In this document: positions 7,001 through 14,190 of the stretch, piece after piece
Position numbering within the stretch: position 1 is the stretch's first letter
Layout of the letters: every line of letters begins with the position of its first letter
Source: Hylemonella sp. UBA2468
Lineage (GTDB): Bacteria; Pseudomonadota; Gammaproteobacteria; Burkholderiales; Burkholderiaceae_C
DNA: 20,338 nucleotides
Direction of reading: 5' to 3'
Assembly (NCBI GenBank): GCA_002342165.1
Contig: DDPM01000020.1
Coordinates: 362 to 20,699, forward strand
Made by a program: the position numbers and the translations under genes
Notes under the pieces: model-generated
The model's database searches: none
Seen by the model: only the letters and a program-made list of their open reading frames with translations
What the model was told of the DNA's origin: nothing

Positions 7001-8177
7001 GCCAGCGTTCCACCAAGCGCACCCAGTAGCTGGCCCCCAAGGGAAGCAAGGCATCATTGAAATCAAAGCTGGGGTTGTGCAAGGTGCAGGGTCCCGCCCC
7101 ATGGCCCACAGAGCGGTGGTCACCATCTCCATTGCCAATAAAGCAGTAAGCGCCGGGCTTAGCCTGCAACATGTAGGCAAAGTCTTCAGCGCCCATGGTG
7201 GGCTCTTGCACCAAGACTTGATCTGGCCCGACCAAATCTTTCATGACCTGTTTGGCAATTTCAGCCTCTGCTAAAGCGTTGATGGTGGGCGGATAGTTGC
7301 GCAAAAACTCAAAAGTGCAGGTCAGGCCCTGTGCCGCACAGGTGTACTCGGCAATTTGGCGCATTCTGGTTTCGATCATGTCCAGCACCTCCAGGGTGAA
7401 GGTTCGCACGGTGCCTTGCAATTCGCAGCGGTCGGGCACCACATTGGTGGCCTCTCCCGCATGAATCATGGTGACCGAAATAACGCCTGCGTCGATGGGT
7501 TTTTTATTGCGGGTGATGATGGTTTGAAACGCTTGTACCATTTGGCATGCCACCGGCACCGGATCCAGGGTGGTGTGTGGCAAAGCGGCGTGCCCCCCTT
7601 TGCCTTGGATGGTGACCTTGAATTCATTGCTTGACGCCATCACAGGTCCGGGGCTGACCGCAAAAGTACCCGCTGCCATACCTGGCCAGTTGTGCATGCC
7701 AAACACGGCCTGCATGGGAAATTTCTCAAACAAGCCATCTCGAATCATTTCGCGGGCACCACCGCCGCCTTCTTCAGCTGGCTGAAAAATCAGGTACACC
7801 GTACCGTCAAAGTGCCGATGCTGCGCCAAGTGTTGGGCTGCACCCAACAACATAGCGGTATGGCCATCATGTCCGCAGGCGTGCATCTTGCCGTGGTGTC
7901 GGCTGGCATGTTCAAAGGTGTTTTTTTCCAAGATGGGCAGAGCGTCCATATCGGCACGCAGGCCCAAAGCACGATCTGACGTGCTGTTCTTGATAATCCC
8001 CACCACACCTGTGCCACCCAAACCCCGATGAATCGGAATGCCCCAAGCGGTGAGTTGCTGCGCTACCAGGTCAGCGGTTCTGTGCTCTTCAAAACGCAGC
8101 TCGGGGTGGGCATGAATGTCCTTTCGAATCCGGGCAATGACGTCTGATTGTGCCGAAATACTGTCAATGATGTTCAT
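6993..8177 (-). CDS. M20D-family amidohydrolase (hippurate/N-acyl-amino acid hydrolase-like)
   Basis: This 394-residue metal-dependent hydrolase would cleave an amide bond between an acyl or aroyl group and an amino acid, in the HipO/ILL2/YxeP group. The sequence shows [15 protein letters not shown] (24-38), [11 protein letters not shown] (72-82), then [12 protein letters not shown] with Cys101 and His103, [14 protein letters not shown] with Glu135-Glu136, GMHNWPG with His162, and [10 protein letters not shown] with His367. Cys101, His103, Glu136, His162 and His367 correspond to the two-metal site known for plant ILL2. [10 protein letters not shown] marks the dimerisation domain. There is no signal peptide. 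The gene is monocistronic by position, convergent with coaX and divergent from the SnoaL-like gene. The exact acyl substrate cannot be told; an aromatic conjugate would fit the neighbouring catabolic genes. Confidence 0.9.
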   Translation of the reverse strand: MNIIDSISAQSDVIARIRKDIHAHPELRFEEHRTADLVAQQLTAWGIPIHRGLGGTGVVGIIKNSTSDRALGLRADMDALPILEKNTFEHASRHHGKMHACGHDGHTAMLLGAAQHLAQHRHFDGTVYLIFQPAEEGGGGAREMIRDGLFEKFPMQAVFGMHNWPGMAAGTFAVSPGPVMASSNEFKVTIQGKGGHAALPHTTLDPVPVACQMVQAFQTIITRNKKPIDAGVISVTMIHAGEATNVVPDRCELQGTVRTFTLEVLDMIETRMRQIAEYTCAAQGLTCTFEFLRNYPPTINALAEAEIAKQVMKDLVGPDQVLVQEPTMGAEDFAYMLQAKPGAYCFIGNGDGDHRSVGHGAGPCTLHNPSFDFNDALLPLGASYWVRLVERWLS

Positions 8178-8291
8178 ATTGAGTTTTACTCAGGTAACGT
8201 CCCAAGAGTCTAGCTTGACTTAGGAAAAGTCTGTATGGTGCCCAATGATGTCCACGCTTATGCTTTGAGTTTCTGCAGCACTTTAACCCCC

Positions 8292-8891
8292 ATGCATTCC
8301 TACCCTCACAACCCCACCTTTGAATTGACACAACTGGTGCATAACTGGGGTTTGTGGCGCGATACGCGCAACTGGTCACAGCTCAGAACCTGCTATGCGC
8401 CCCACGCTCAAGTCAAAACCACTTGGATGGTCGGCAGCGCAGACGCCTTTATAGACGCCTCCATACAAAGCAGCCTCAACCCCCATGCCGCGACTTCTTG
8501 GCACAGCATGGGTGCGTGCGCGGTTCAGTTTTCTGGCGACAAGGCCTTGGCCGAAACCCGGGTGACCCTGATGCTCAGGGCACGAATTCATGACGTGGAC
8601 GTGGACGTCACAGCGTGGTGCCGTTTTTTGGATTGGTGTGTCCACCTGGAACAACGCTGGCAAATTGCCCAACGGCACCCCATACATGAGCGTGACCGTA
8701 TGGACCCGGTCATGCCCGGTACACCTTTGCCCTTGGACACGCAGCTGCTTGATAGTTTGCCTACAGCCTACCGACATTTGACTTATGTGCAAAGTCTCAA
8801 GGGCGCGCACATCACGCTGGACCTGGTGCAACACAACTCTCCTGAGCAAAGCGCACTGTACGAACAAGCTCAGCAGTGGTTAGGCTCGTGA
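8292..8891 (+). CDS. SnoaL-like/NTF2-family protein
   Basis: This is a protein of about 199 residues whose first half looks like the SnoaL/NTF2 cone fold. LTQLVHNWGLWRDTRNWSQL, then YAPHAQVKTTWMVGS and FIDAS match the opening helices and strand of bacterial polyketide-cyclase-like proteins and ring-hydroxylating dioxygenase beta subunits. AHDVDVDVT-like strands and WCRFLDWCVHLEQRWQIAQR form the later sheet. I chose the ATG at 8292 because homology begins there. An in-frame ATG at 8235, with AGGA nine bases ahead, would add 19 residues and is a real alternative. Many such proteins are small-molecule isomerases, hydrolases or binding proteins, so no reaction is assigned. The gene is divergent from the M20 gene and 42 bases before the VOC gene. 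Confidence 0.75.
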   Translation: MHSYPHNPTFELTQLVHNWGLWRDTRNWSQLRTCYAPHAQVKTTWMVGSADAFIDASIQSSLNPHAATSWHSMGACAVQFSGDKALAETRVTLMLRARIHDVDVDVTAWCRFLDWCVHLEQRWQIAQRHPIHERDRMDPVMPGTPLPLDTQLLDSLPTAYRHLTYVQSLKGAHITLDLVQHNSPEQSALYEQAQQWLGS

Positions 8892-8933
8892 ATCCAGCAC
8901 TTATGCCTCGTTTAAACCACCAAGGAATTCCAA

Positions 8934-9503
8934 ATGCTGCCGGAACTTAAATTGCGCCACATGGGCATGTTTGTATGGGACATTCAAGCCATGTCGAGCT
9001 TCTACCAAGAGGTGCTCGGCTTTGTGGTGACCGATGCGGGTCATGTTCGGGATCACGATGTGGTGTTTTTGAGCCGCGACCCCCATTCACATCACCAGCT
9101 GGTGATGGAAACCGGTCGGCCGCCCGGCTCAGGGCCCGGATTTGGCTTGCAACAAATTTCGTTTCAAGTGAGTAGCCTGCAGGACTTGCGGGTCATGAAC
9201 AAGCTATTGATCTCGCGAAAAGATGTCACCTTGATTCAAACCGTAGACCATGGAAATTCCTGGTCTTTGTACTTTAGGGATCCTGAGGTCAACCGGGTAG
9301 AGGTCTACCTTGACACCCCGTGGCACGTGGAACAACCCTTTCTGGAGCCCCTAGATTTAAGCCTGAACGATGAGAATATTTTTCAAAGTACCCATGCGCG
9401 CCTGGTCGGCAAACCCGGCGTGATGCCCATGGCGCAGTGGCAGCAGGAAATGGCCGCCAAATTAAAGGCGCGGCTGGGTTATCAATCGGCGGTGACTTTG
9501 TAA
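8934..9503 (+). CDS. Single-domain VOC (glyoxalase/extradiol-type) protein
   Basis: This is a 189-residue vicinal-oxygen-chelate protein, starting at an ATG with AAGGA seven bases upstream. LRHMGMFVWDIQAMSSFYQEVLGF (7-30) is the first VOC module with ligand candidate His9. VVFLSRDPHSHHQLVME follows, then LQQISFQVSSLQDLR, and FRDPEVNRVEVYLDTPW (114-130) with ligand candidate Glu123. Position 74, where most metal-binding members have histidine in the second module, is glutamine here, while His53/His54 are extra. A long C-terminal tail of about 55 residues follows the domain. It could be a dioxygenase- or isomerase-type enzyme acting on an aromatic intermediate. Its last 22 bases overlap the end of the convergent Bug gene. 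Confidence 0.85.
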   Translation: MLPELKLRHMGMFVWDIQAMSSFYQEVLGFVVTDAGHVRDHDVVFLSRDPHSHHQLVMETGRPPGSGPGFGLQQISFQVSSLQDLRVMNKLLISRKDVTLIQTVDHGNSWSLYFRDPEVNRVEVYLDTPWHVEQPFLEPLDLSLNDENIFQSTHARLVGKPGVMPMAQWQQEMAAKLKARLGYQSAVTL

Positions 9504-10477
9504 CGTGCCACCGAACCGACCCACCGCTCTACCTCTTCTTTCAAAAAGGCTTGTTGTTGGTTGGGGCTGATGTTCAAAATACGTCCGCCATCGCGGTCGA
9601 CACGTGCCACAAATTCAGGTTCTTTGTTGATGGTGGCCAACACTTCACGCAACTTGGCCACGATGGCGGGCGGTGTGCCCGCTGGGGCAAAAATACCAAA
9701 CCAGCTCTCGCCATCAAATTTCACCACACCTGTTTCATTAATGGTGGGCAGATTAGGCATTTGAGGGTTACGAGCAAGCGAAGAAACCGCCAAGCCCTTG
9801 AGTCTGTTGACTTGAACATGGCCCTTGGAGGCAGAAATATTGTCAAACATCACATCCACGCGTCCAGCAAACATTTCTTGGTGGGCCGGACCCGCGCCTT
9901 TAAATGGCACATGCACCATTTCCAGGCCCAATGACCCTGCCAATATGGCGCCCCACACATGCTGCAAGGTGCCAATACCAGCAGAGCCATAAGTGAGCTT
10001 GCCCGGACGCTCTTTGGCATAGGCCACAAACTCTGCCAAATTGTTGACAGGCAAGTCTGCGCGTGTGACCAACATAAAGGGATAGGCCGATACAAAACCC
10101 AAAGGAATAAAGTCGCGCTCGGGCTCGTAGGACAAGTTTTTAATGAGGGCCTTGTTCATCACCATATTGAAGATGCCGCCCACCATCAGCGTGTAACCGT
10201 CGGGTGTTGAACGCGCCACAAACTCAGTGCCTACCAAAGAGCCCGCACCCGTTTTGTTTTCCACAACCACCGATTGCTTCAACAATTCGGTCATGCGCCC
10301 AGCCACATGACGCCCCAAAATGTCCGTGCCCCCACCCGCACCTTGGGGCACGACCATTTTGATGGGCCGGTTGGGATAGTCTTGAGCCCAAGCGGATCCC
10401 ATGTTTAGGGCTTGAAAAGCCCATAGGAAGATCACCGCAATCGCACCATTAGCCTTTAAAGATGTCATGTCACGCAT
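9482..10477 (-). CDS. Bug-family (TctC) periplasmic substrate-binding protein
   Basis: This is a 331-residue extracytoplasmic solute receptor of the tripartite tricarboxylate transporter/Bug family, which is greatly expanded in Burkholderiales. The ATG at 10477 has AGGAGG eight bases upstream. The signal peptide ends at AWA-Q (about residue 31) and is followed by the hallmark DYPNRPIKMVVPQGAGGGTDILGR. VENKTGAGSLVGTEFVARSTPDGYTLM, YGSAGIGTLQH and HVPFKGAGPAHQEMFAGRVDVMFDN are all family-typical. Bug proteins bind carboxylates, including aromatic ones. No tctA or tctB membrane gene is in the window, so it is an orphan receptor that must share a permease elsewhere or act in sensing. It is the last gene of the minus-strand catabolic operon, 49 bases after the FAH-family gene. 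Confidence 0.93.
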   Translation of the reverse strand: MRDMTSLKANGAIAVIFLWAFQALNMGSAWAQDYPNRPIKMVVPQGAGGGTDILGRHVAGRMTELLKQSVVVENKTGAGSLVGTEFVARSTPDGYTLMVGGIFNMVMNKALIKNLSYEPERDFIPLGFVSAYPFMLVTRADLPVNNLAEFVAYAKERPGKLTYGSAGIGTLQHVWGAILAGSLGLEMVHVPFKGAGPAHQEMFAGRVDVMFDNISASKGHVQVNRLKGLAVSSLARNPQMPNLPTINETGVVKFDGESWFGIFAPAGTPPAIVAKLREVLATINKEPEFVARVDRDGGRILNISPNQQQAFLKEEVERWVGSVARYKVTAD

Positions 10478-10526
10478 GGGTCACCCCTCCTATTTATTCA
10501 GTCCGTTAAAAGTGGCAAAGTGAGGC

Positions 10527-11381
10527 TTAAATCTCATCCACCACTGGGTTGGACAAAATACCAAGACCTTCAATTTCGACTTCGCAGACATCGCCTTTTT
10601 TCATAAACAGAGGTGGCTTGCGAACAAAGCCCACACCAGCGGGTGTACCTGAAATAATGAGGTCTCCCGGCTCCAAAGCAAAGGGCTCGGAACATACTGA
10701 AACCAGAGTGGCGACATCAAAAATCATGTCGCTGGTGCTGGTGGTCTGCACCACTTGACCGTTGAGGCGGGTTTGCAGCTTCAAGCCGGTGGCCCCTGGC
10801 GACAGCTCGTCAGCAGACACAAACTCTGGGCCAAAAGATCCGGAAGCGTCGAAGTTTTTGCCCATCATCCACTGAGTGGACTTGAACTGGTAATCGCGCA
10901 AAGAGCCGTCATTGAAAATGGAGTAGCCCGCCACATGGTCCAGAGCATGGGCTTTATCAATGTATCGGCCCGCTTTGCCAATCACCACGACCATTTCGCC
11001 TTCATAGTCAAACTGCTCAGACACCTTGGGGCGAAGCAAGGCCTGACCGTGACCCACCCAAGAACTGGGGTAGCGGTGGAATAAAACCGGATAGGTTGGT
11101 GGCTGAAAATTGCCCTCTGCCGCATGGTCTTTGTAATTCAAGCCCACCGCAATGGCTTTGGCGGGATGGGCTACAGGGGGCAAATACTGCACCGTAGCCA
11201 AAGGAATGCGGTGACGCGCCTTTTGTCCTGCAGTGTGTGCCGCCGCCATGGCCTCAGGGCCAGCGCGCAGCAGCGCGTCTAGATCAGTCGGGAAACCCAA
11301 GGCGGTGAGGTTCACCACTTCAGAACCCAAACGCAAACCTAAAGCCGCTTGCCCTTGGTATTGAAAAGCCATCAGTCTCAT
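10527..11381 (-). CDS. FAH-family hydrolase/hydratase (second copy, cytoplasmic)
   Basis: This 284-residue protein belongs to the fumarylacetoacetate hydrolase superfamily, in the group annotated as 2-hydroxyhepta-2,4-diene-1,7-dioate isomerase or 2-keto-4-pentenoate hydratase. It has the N-terminal domain that the exported paralogue at 4983 lacks, and no signal. AIAVGLNYKDHAAEGN has the HxxE pair His86/Glu89. FDYEGEMVVVIGK supplies metal ligands Glu127 and Glu129, and FNDGSLRDYQ supplies Asp158. GKNFDASGSFGP has Lys175, and SGTPAGVG lies near the end. All expected active-site residues are present. The start ATG at 11381 has GAGGA nine bases upstream. Standing in the same operon as an extradiol dioxygenase, it most likely hydrolyses or isomerises the ring-opened product to central metabolites. 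Confidence 0.9.
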   Translation of the reverse strand: MRLMAFQYQGQAALGLRLGSEVVNLTALGFPTDLDALLRAGPEAMAAAHTAGQKARHRIPLATVQYLPPVAHPAKAIAVGLNYKDHAAEGNFQPPTYPVLFHRYPSSWVGHGQALLRPKVSEQFDYEGEMVVVIGKAGRYIDKAHALDHVAGYSIFNDGSLRDYQFKSTQWMMGKNFDASGSFGPEFVSADELSPGATGLKLQTRLNGQVVQTTSTSDMIFDVATLVSVCSEPFALEPGDLIISGTPAGVGFVRKPPLFMKKGDVCEVEIEGLGILSNPVVDEI

Positions 11382-11419
11382 ATCAAATATTCCTCAAATC
11401 AAAACTTGCCCTTAATGAA

Positions 11420-12445
11420 TCAATTCTTGGCGTGTTGAACGGCGCGGTTGTAGTAGCTCAGGTCCAAAAACTTGTCGACCGCTGGCGCCTGGCCTCCCCA
11501 TTGGCCTTCTATTTCGGCACGCAATGACAACACATTGCGGAATCCTTGCAAATCAAAGGCACAGTCTTGGCTCAAGCCGCTACCCTTGGTTGTCAGGGCT
11601 TGGTAGGTGAGGTCAGCAATTCGGTCGTCGAGCTTCAACTCGCGCTTGAGAACCTGCAAGGCAAGGGTTTTCTGCGTGGGGTCTTGAGCAGCACGACAGC
11701 CTTCAATGTAGGCTGCAATATAGCGCTCCATTGCTGAAGCATTTTTTTGTGCCCAGGGACGCATGACAAAAATACCGCTGGCTTGGTACGGGCCATACAA
11801 ATCAATGGTCAACCCCAGGCTTTTGGCACCACGGTCTTTGGCAATGAAGTTCCATGGCGGATTGAGCAAGGTCGCTGCACCATCAGGAGTATCTAGGCCT
11901 TTGGTACGAGCCTCAGATCCACCCAATGGGTGGAGTTTGTAATCTCGGCCTTCGGCAAGCCCAGCGTTTTTAAGCATCTTGCGACCGATCAGGGCATAGG
12001 CTGTGTTGGGGGCATCCACCACATAGGTGCGCCCCCTCATGTCGGCCAGTGTGCGAATGTCTTGGCGCACCAGCACTTCGTTCATGCCGCCATCACCTCC
12101 GGCCACAATCACCACATCGTTTTTGGCCACTTCAATCATGGCTACGGCGTTGTCTACCGCGGCATGGGCAATTTCAAAACGACCAGCAGCCAAACCAGTT
12201 CGTTGCTGGTCGGAATTAGGGGTGAACTGAAGCTCGGTCGTGATGCCGCGGCGAGCAAAGTAACCTTTCTCAATCGCCATATAAATAGGCAAGTTGCTGC
12301 CACCTCTAAACACATTGACGCGCAAGGTCACAGGGTCGTTGGCAGGTGCTTGAGCAGTGGGCGTTGCACAGCCGGACAAGACTATGGCCGACAGTACAGC
12401 CGAAGTGGCTAATGCGAATTTGAATAGGGGGCGGAACTTGTTCAT
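11420..12445 (-). CDS. NMT1/SsuA-like ABC substrate-binding lipoprotein (orphan)
   Basis: This 341-residue periplasmic binding protein is of the type that serves nitrate, sulfonate, taurine and thiamine-precursor (NMT1/SsuA/ThiY) importers. The N-terminus is a lipoprotein signal with lipobox LSGC, giving lipid-modified Cys26. FRGGSNLPIYMAIEKGYFARRGITTEL is the family's opening block, followed by GLAAGRFEIAHAAVDNAVAM, ADMRGRTYVVDAPNTAYALIG, DGAATLLNPPW and YQASGIFVMRPW. The matching permease and ATPase are absent from the window. It starts 15 bases after the extradiol dioxygenase stop and is followed by the FAH-family gene, so it belongs to the catabolic operon. The ligand is unknown, possibly an aromatic or heterocyclic acid. 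Confidence 0.85.
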   Translation of the reverse strand: MNKFRPLFKFALATSAVLSAIVLSGCATPTAQAPANDPVTLRVNVFRGGSNLPIYMAIEKGYFARRGITTELQFTPNSDQQRTGLAAGRFEIAHAAVDNAVAMIEVAKNDVVIVAGGDGGMNEVLVRQDIRTLADMRGRTYVVDAPNTAYALIGRKMLKNAGLAEGRDYKLHPLGGSEARTKGLDTPDGAATLLNPPWNFIAKDRGAKSLGLTIDLYGPYQASGIFVMRPWAQKNASAMERYIAAYIEGCRAAQDPTQKTLALQVLKRELKLDDRIADLTYQALTTKGSGLSQDCAFDLQGFRNVLSLRAEIEGQWGGQAPAVDKFLDLSYYNRAVQHAKN

Positions 12446-12460
12446 GTGTAACTTTCTAAA

Positions 12461-13408
12461 TTAAGGAATGGCATGTGCGATAAATGGTGCTGGCGCAGGC
12501 TCTCCCCACTGAGAGTTCAAACCCTCTTCAGGCGTCATGTAGTTGGTGGGCGCATGGATGTTGAGGACATCACTGTCGCTCCAGTGTTCGTGCACGCGTC
12601 CCCAAGGGTCTTTCCAGTAATCGAACACTTGGCTGCCTAGCACGTGCCGGCCAATGCCCCACACGTGTTCGTATTTTTGGGCGTCTTGCAAGTGCTTGTG
12701 TCCCAGCATGATGTCGTCAATGTCTTGCGCCTCAAAAGACAAATGGTTCAAGCCGGTCAAGGGGCCCTTGATGCACAAAAAGGTATGGTGATCTACATAG
12801 TCTTCACCACGGTCCACACGGTTAAAAGAGGCAATCACGTTGTCACGGCTCCCTGCATAGACTTCATCGGAACACACTAGGCCAAACATTTCCCGGTACC
12901 ACTTGACCTTTTCACCCGCATCAGGCGTCAGGATGACGGCATGCGCAGCCCGCTTGACTTGGGAGGGGCCTTGAGTCAATCGCATCAAGGAGCCGGCGCG
13001 GTTGTATTTTTGGTCGCCGGTATTGACCACGGTTTTGCGAACGGGCAATGGCGTCAATTGCTCCATGCCGCACATCACCTCCATTTGATAGCCAAATGGG
13101 TCAGAGATCCGAACGCGCTTGCCTCCCCCGGGCTCGTCCACATGCTCTATACCCGTTGCACCAGGAGCTTTGGTAAAGGCTTTAAGGTCGTCTTCATCGC
13201 GAACAAAAAAGCACAGCCCCATAAACTTAGAGGGACCTAAATGCGTGACGTGAATGTGGTGGTTGGGGTCTGTACCCCGCATGTACAAGGCATTTTGGGT
13301 GCGCTCCGCGCGCTGCATGCCAAATTGGGTTAAAAACTCTTCCGCCTCATCCAAGTCGGGGGATTGCAGCCGGCCAAACGCCAAGTCGGTCACTTTTACA
13401 TAGGACAT
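12461..13408 (-). CDS. Two-domain extradiol ring-cleavage dioxygenase (VOC, type I)
   Basis: This 315-residue protein is a type I extradiol dioxygenase that would open a catechol-like ring next to the hydroxyls using Fe(II) and O2. The N-terminal VOC domain (1-115) lacks metal ligands, as usual, and the C-terminal domain (150-280) holds the active site: His156 in KRAAHAVI, His222 in GLNHLSFEAQD and Glu274 in RVHEHWSD. The second-shell residues His207, His255 and Tyr264 (FDYWKDPWG) also stand at spacings like those I recall for BphC (146, 195, 210, 241, 250, 260). The catalytic set therefore looks complete. AAGGAG precedes the ATG. It sits 38 bases after livF and 15 bases before the NMT1-like gene. 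The substrate is not determined by sequence. Confidence 0.9.
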   Translation of the reverse strand: MSYVKVTDLAFGRLQSPDLDEAEEFLTQFGMQRAERTQNALYMRGTDPNHHIHVTHLGPSKFMGLCFFVRDEDDLKAFTKAPGATGIEHVDEPGGGKRVRISDPFGYQMEVMCGMEQLTPLPVRKTVVNTGDQKYNRAGSLMRLTQGPSQVKRAAHAVILTPDAGEKVKWYREMFGLVCSDEVYAGSRDNVIASFNRVDRGEDYVDHHTFLCIKGPLTGLNHLSFEAQDIDDIMLGHKHLQDAQKYEHVWGIGRHVLGSQVFDYWKDPWGRVHEHWSDSDVLNIHAPTNYMTPEEGLNSQWGEPAPAPFIAHAIP

Positions 13409-13446
13409 CGTGGTCTCCTTACTTCATTACATTCCGTACATGCAGC

Positions 13447-14190
13447 TCACGCATGGGCTGCCTCGCCCAAGTAGGCCTGCCGAATATGGGGTTGGCGCAT
13501 CAACTCTTCAGGGTCTCCCATCGACACAATGCGCCCACCCTCCATGATATAAGCGCGCTGGGCTACAGCTAAAGCGCGCGCCGCGTTTTGTTCGATCAAC
13601 AAAATCGACACACCGCTTTTGTGGATTTCAGCAATCGCCTCAAACACTTGCTCTACCACTGAGGGTGCCAAGCCCAAAGAGGGCTCATCAATCAACAGGA
13701 GTTTGGGCTGCGCCATGAGCGCGCGTCCAAAAGCCACCATTTGCTGCTGGCCACCCGACAAGGTGCCAGCCTGCTGCCAGAACCGCTCTTTCAAAATAGG
13801 AAACAGTGCAAACACCCGCTCCAAGGTTTGCTCTTTAAAGGGGCGGGCCATGGACCGGTAGCAGCCCATGTCCAAATTTTCTTCCACTGTCATACCGCCA
13901 AACAGCAAGCGCCCCTCAGGCACGATGGACACATCTCGGTTGCACATGTGCGTGGCGTTCAGTGACGTGACGTCCTCTCCACGCCATATCAAGCGACCCG
14001 AACGTACGGGCAGCAGCCGCATGACGGTATTGATCAGGGTGGTTTTGCCAGCACCATTAGGGCCCACCATGGAGACCAGCTCGCCTTCTTCAATATGAAA
14101 GCTCACATCCCATAAGGCGGGTGCGTCGCCGTAAGACACGTTGACTTGTTCTGCACGGAACAAGGCGTCTGAATGCGAAGTGGCGGTCAT
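13447..14190 (-). CDS. livF: Branched-chain-type ABC transporter ATP-binding protein LivF
   Basis: This is a 247-residue cytoplasmic ATPase of the LivF group, one of two ATPases that power the LivHM permease pair. GPNGAGKTT (43-51) is Walker A, LSGGQQQ (144-150) is the ABC signature, and LLLIDEPSLGLAP (164-176) is Walker B with the catalytic Glu169. SIVPEGRLLFGGMTVEENLDMG is the LivF-type Q-loop region. A complete set of motifs implies an active enzyme. The start overlaps the LivM-LivG stop by ATGA, so translation is coupled. The gene is followed after 38 bases by the extradiol dioxygenase, which links this importer to aromatic catabolism. Confidence 0.95.
   Translation of the reverse strand: MTATSHSDALFRAEQVNVSYGDAPALWDVSFHIEEGELVSMVGPNGAGKTTLINTVMRLLPVRSGRLIWRGEDVTSLNATHMCNRDVSIVPEGRLLFGGMTVEENLDMGCYRSMARPFKEQTLERVFALFPILKERFWQQAGTLSGGQQQMVAFGRALMAQPKLLLIDEPSLGLAPSVVEQVFEAIAEIHKSGVSILLIEQNAARALAVAQRAYIMEGGRIVSMGDPEELMRQPHIRQAYLGEAAHA

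Noticed and set aside
8178..8291. Promoter for the SnoaL-like gene using TTGACT at 8215-8220
   Set aside because: The -35-like box is good, but no -10 box lies at 16-18 bases. TATGGT is only 13 bases away, so no promoter was called.
8376..8867. A 163-codon minus-strand frame opposite the SnoaL-like gene
   Set aside because: No recognisable motifs or ribosome binding site. The plus strand gives an NTF2-type pattern and has operon-like spacing to the VOC gene.
9437..9934. A 165-codon plus-strand frame across the end of the VOC and Bug genes
   Set aside because: Shadow of the well-supported Bug gene; no family features.
11930..12412. A 160-codon plus-strand frame opposite the NMT1-like lipoprotein
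   Set aside because: Shadow frame; the opposite strand carries a lipobox signal and family blocks.
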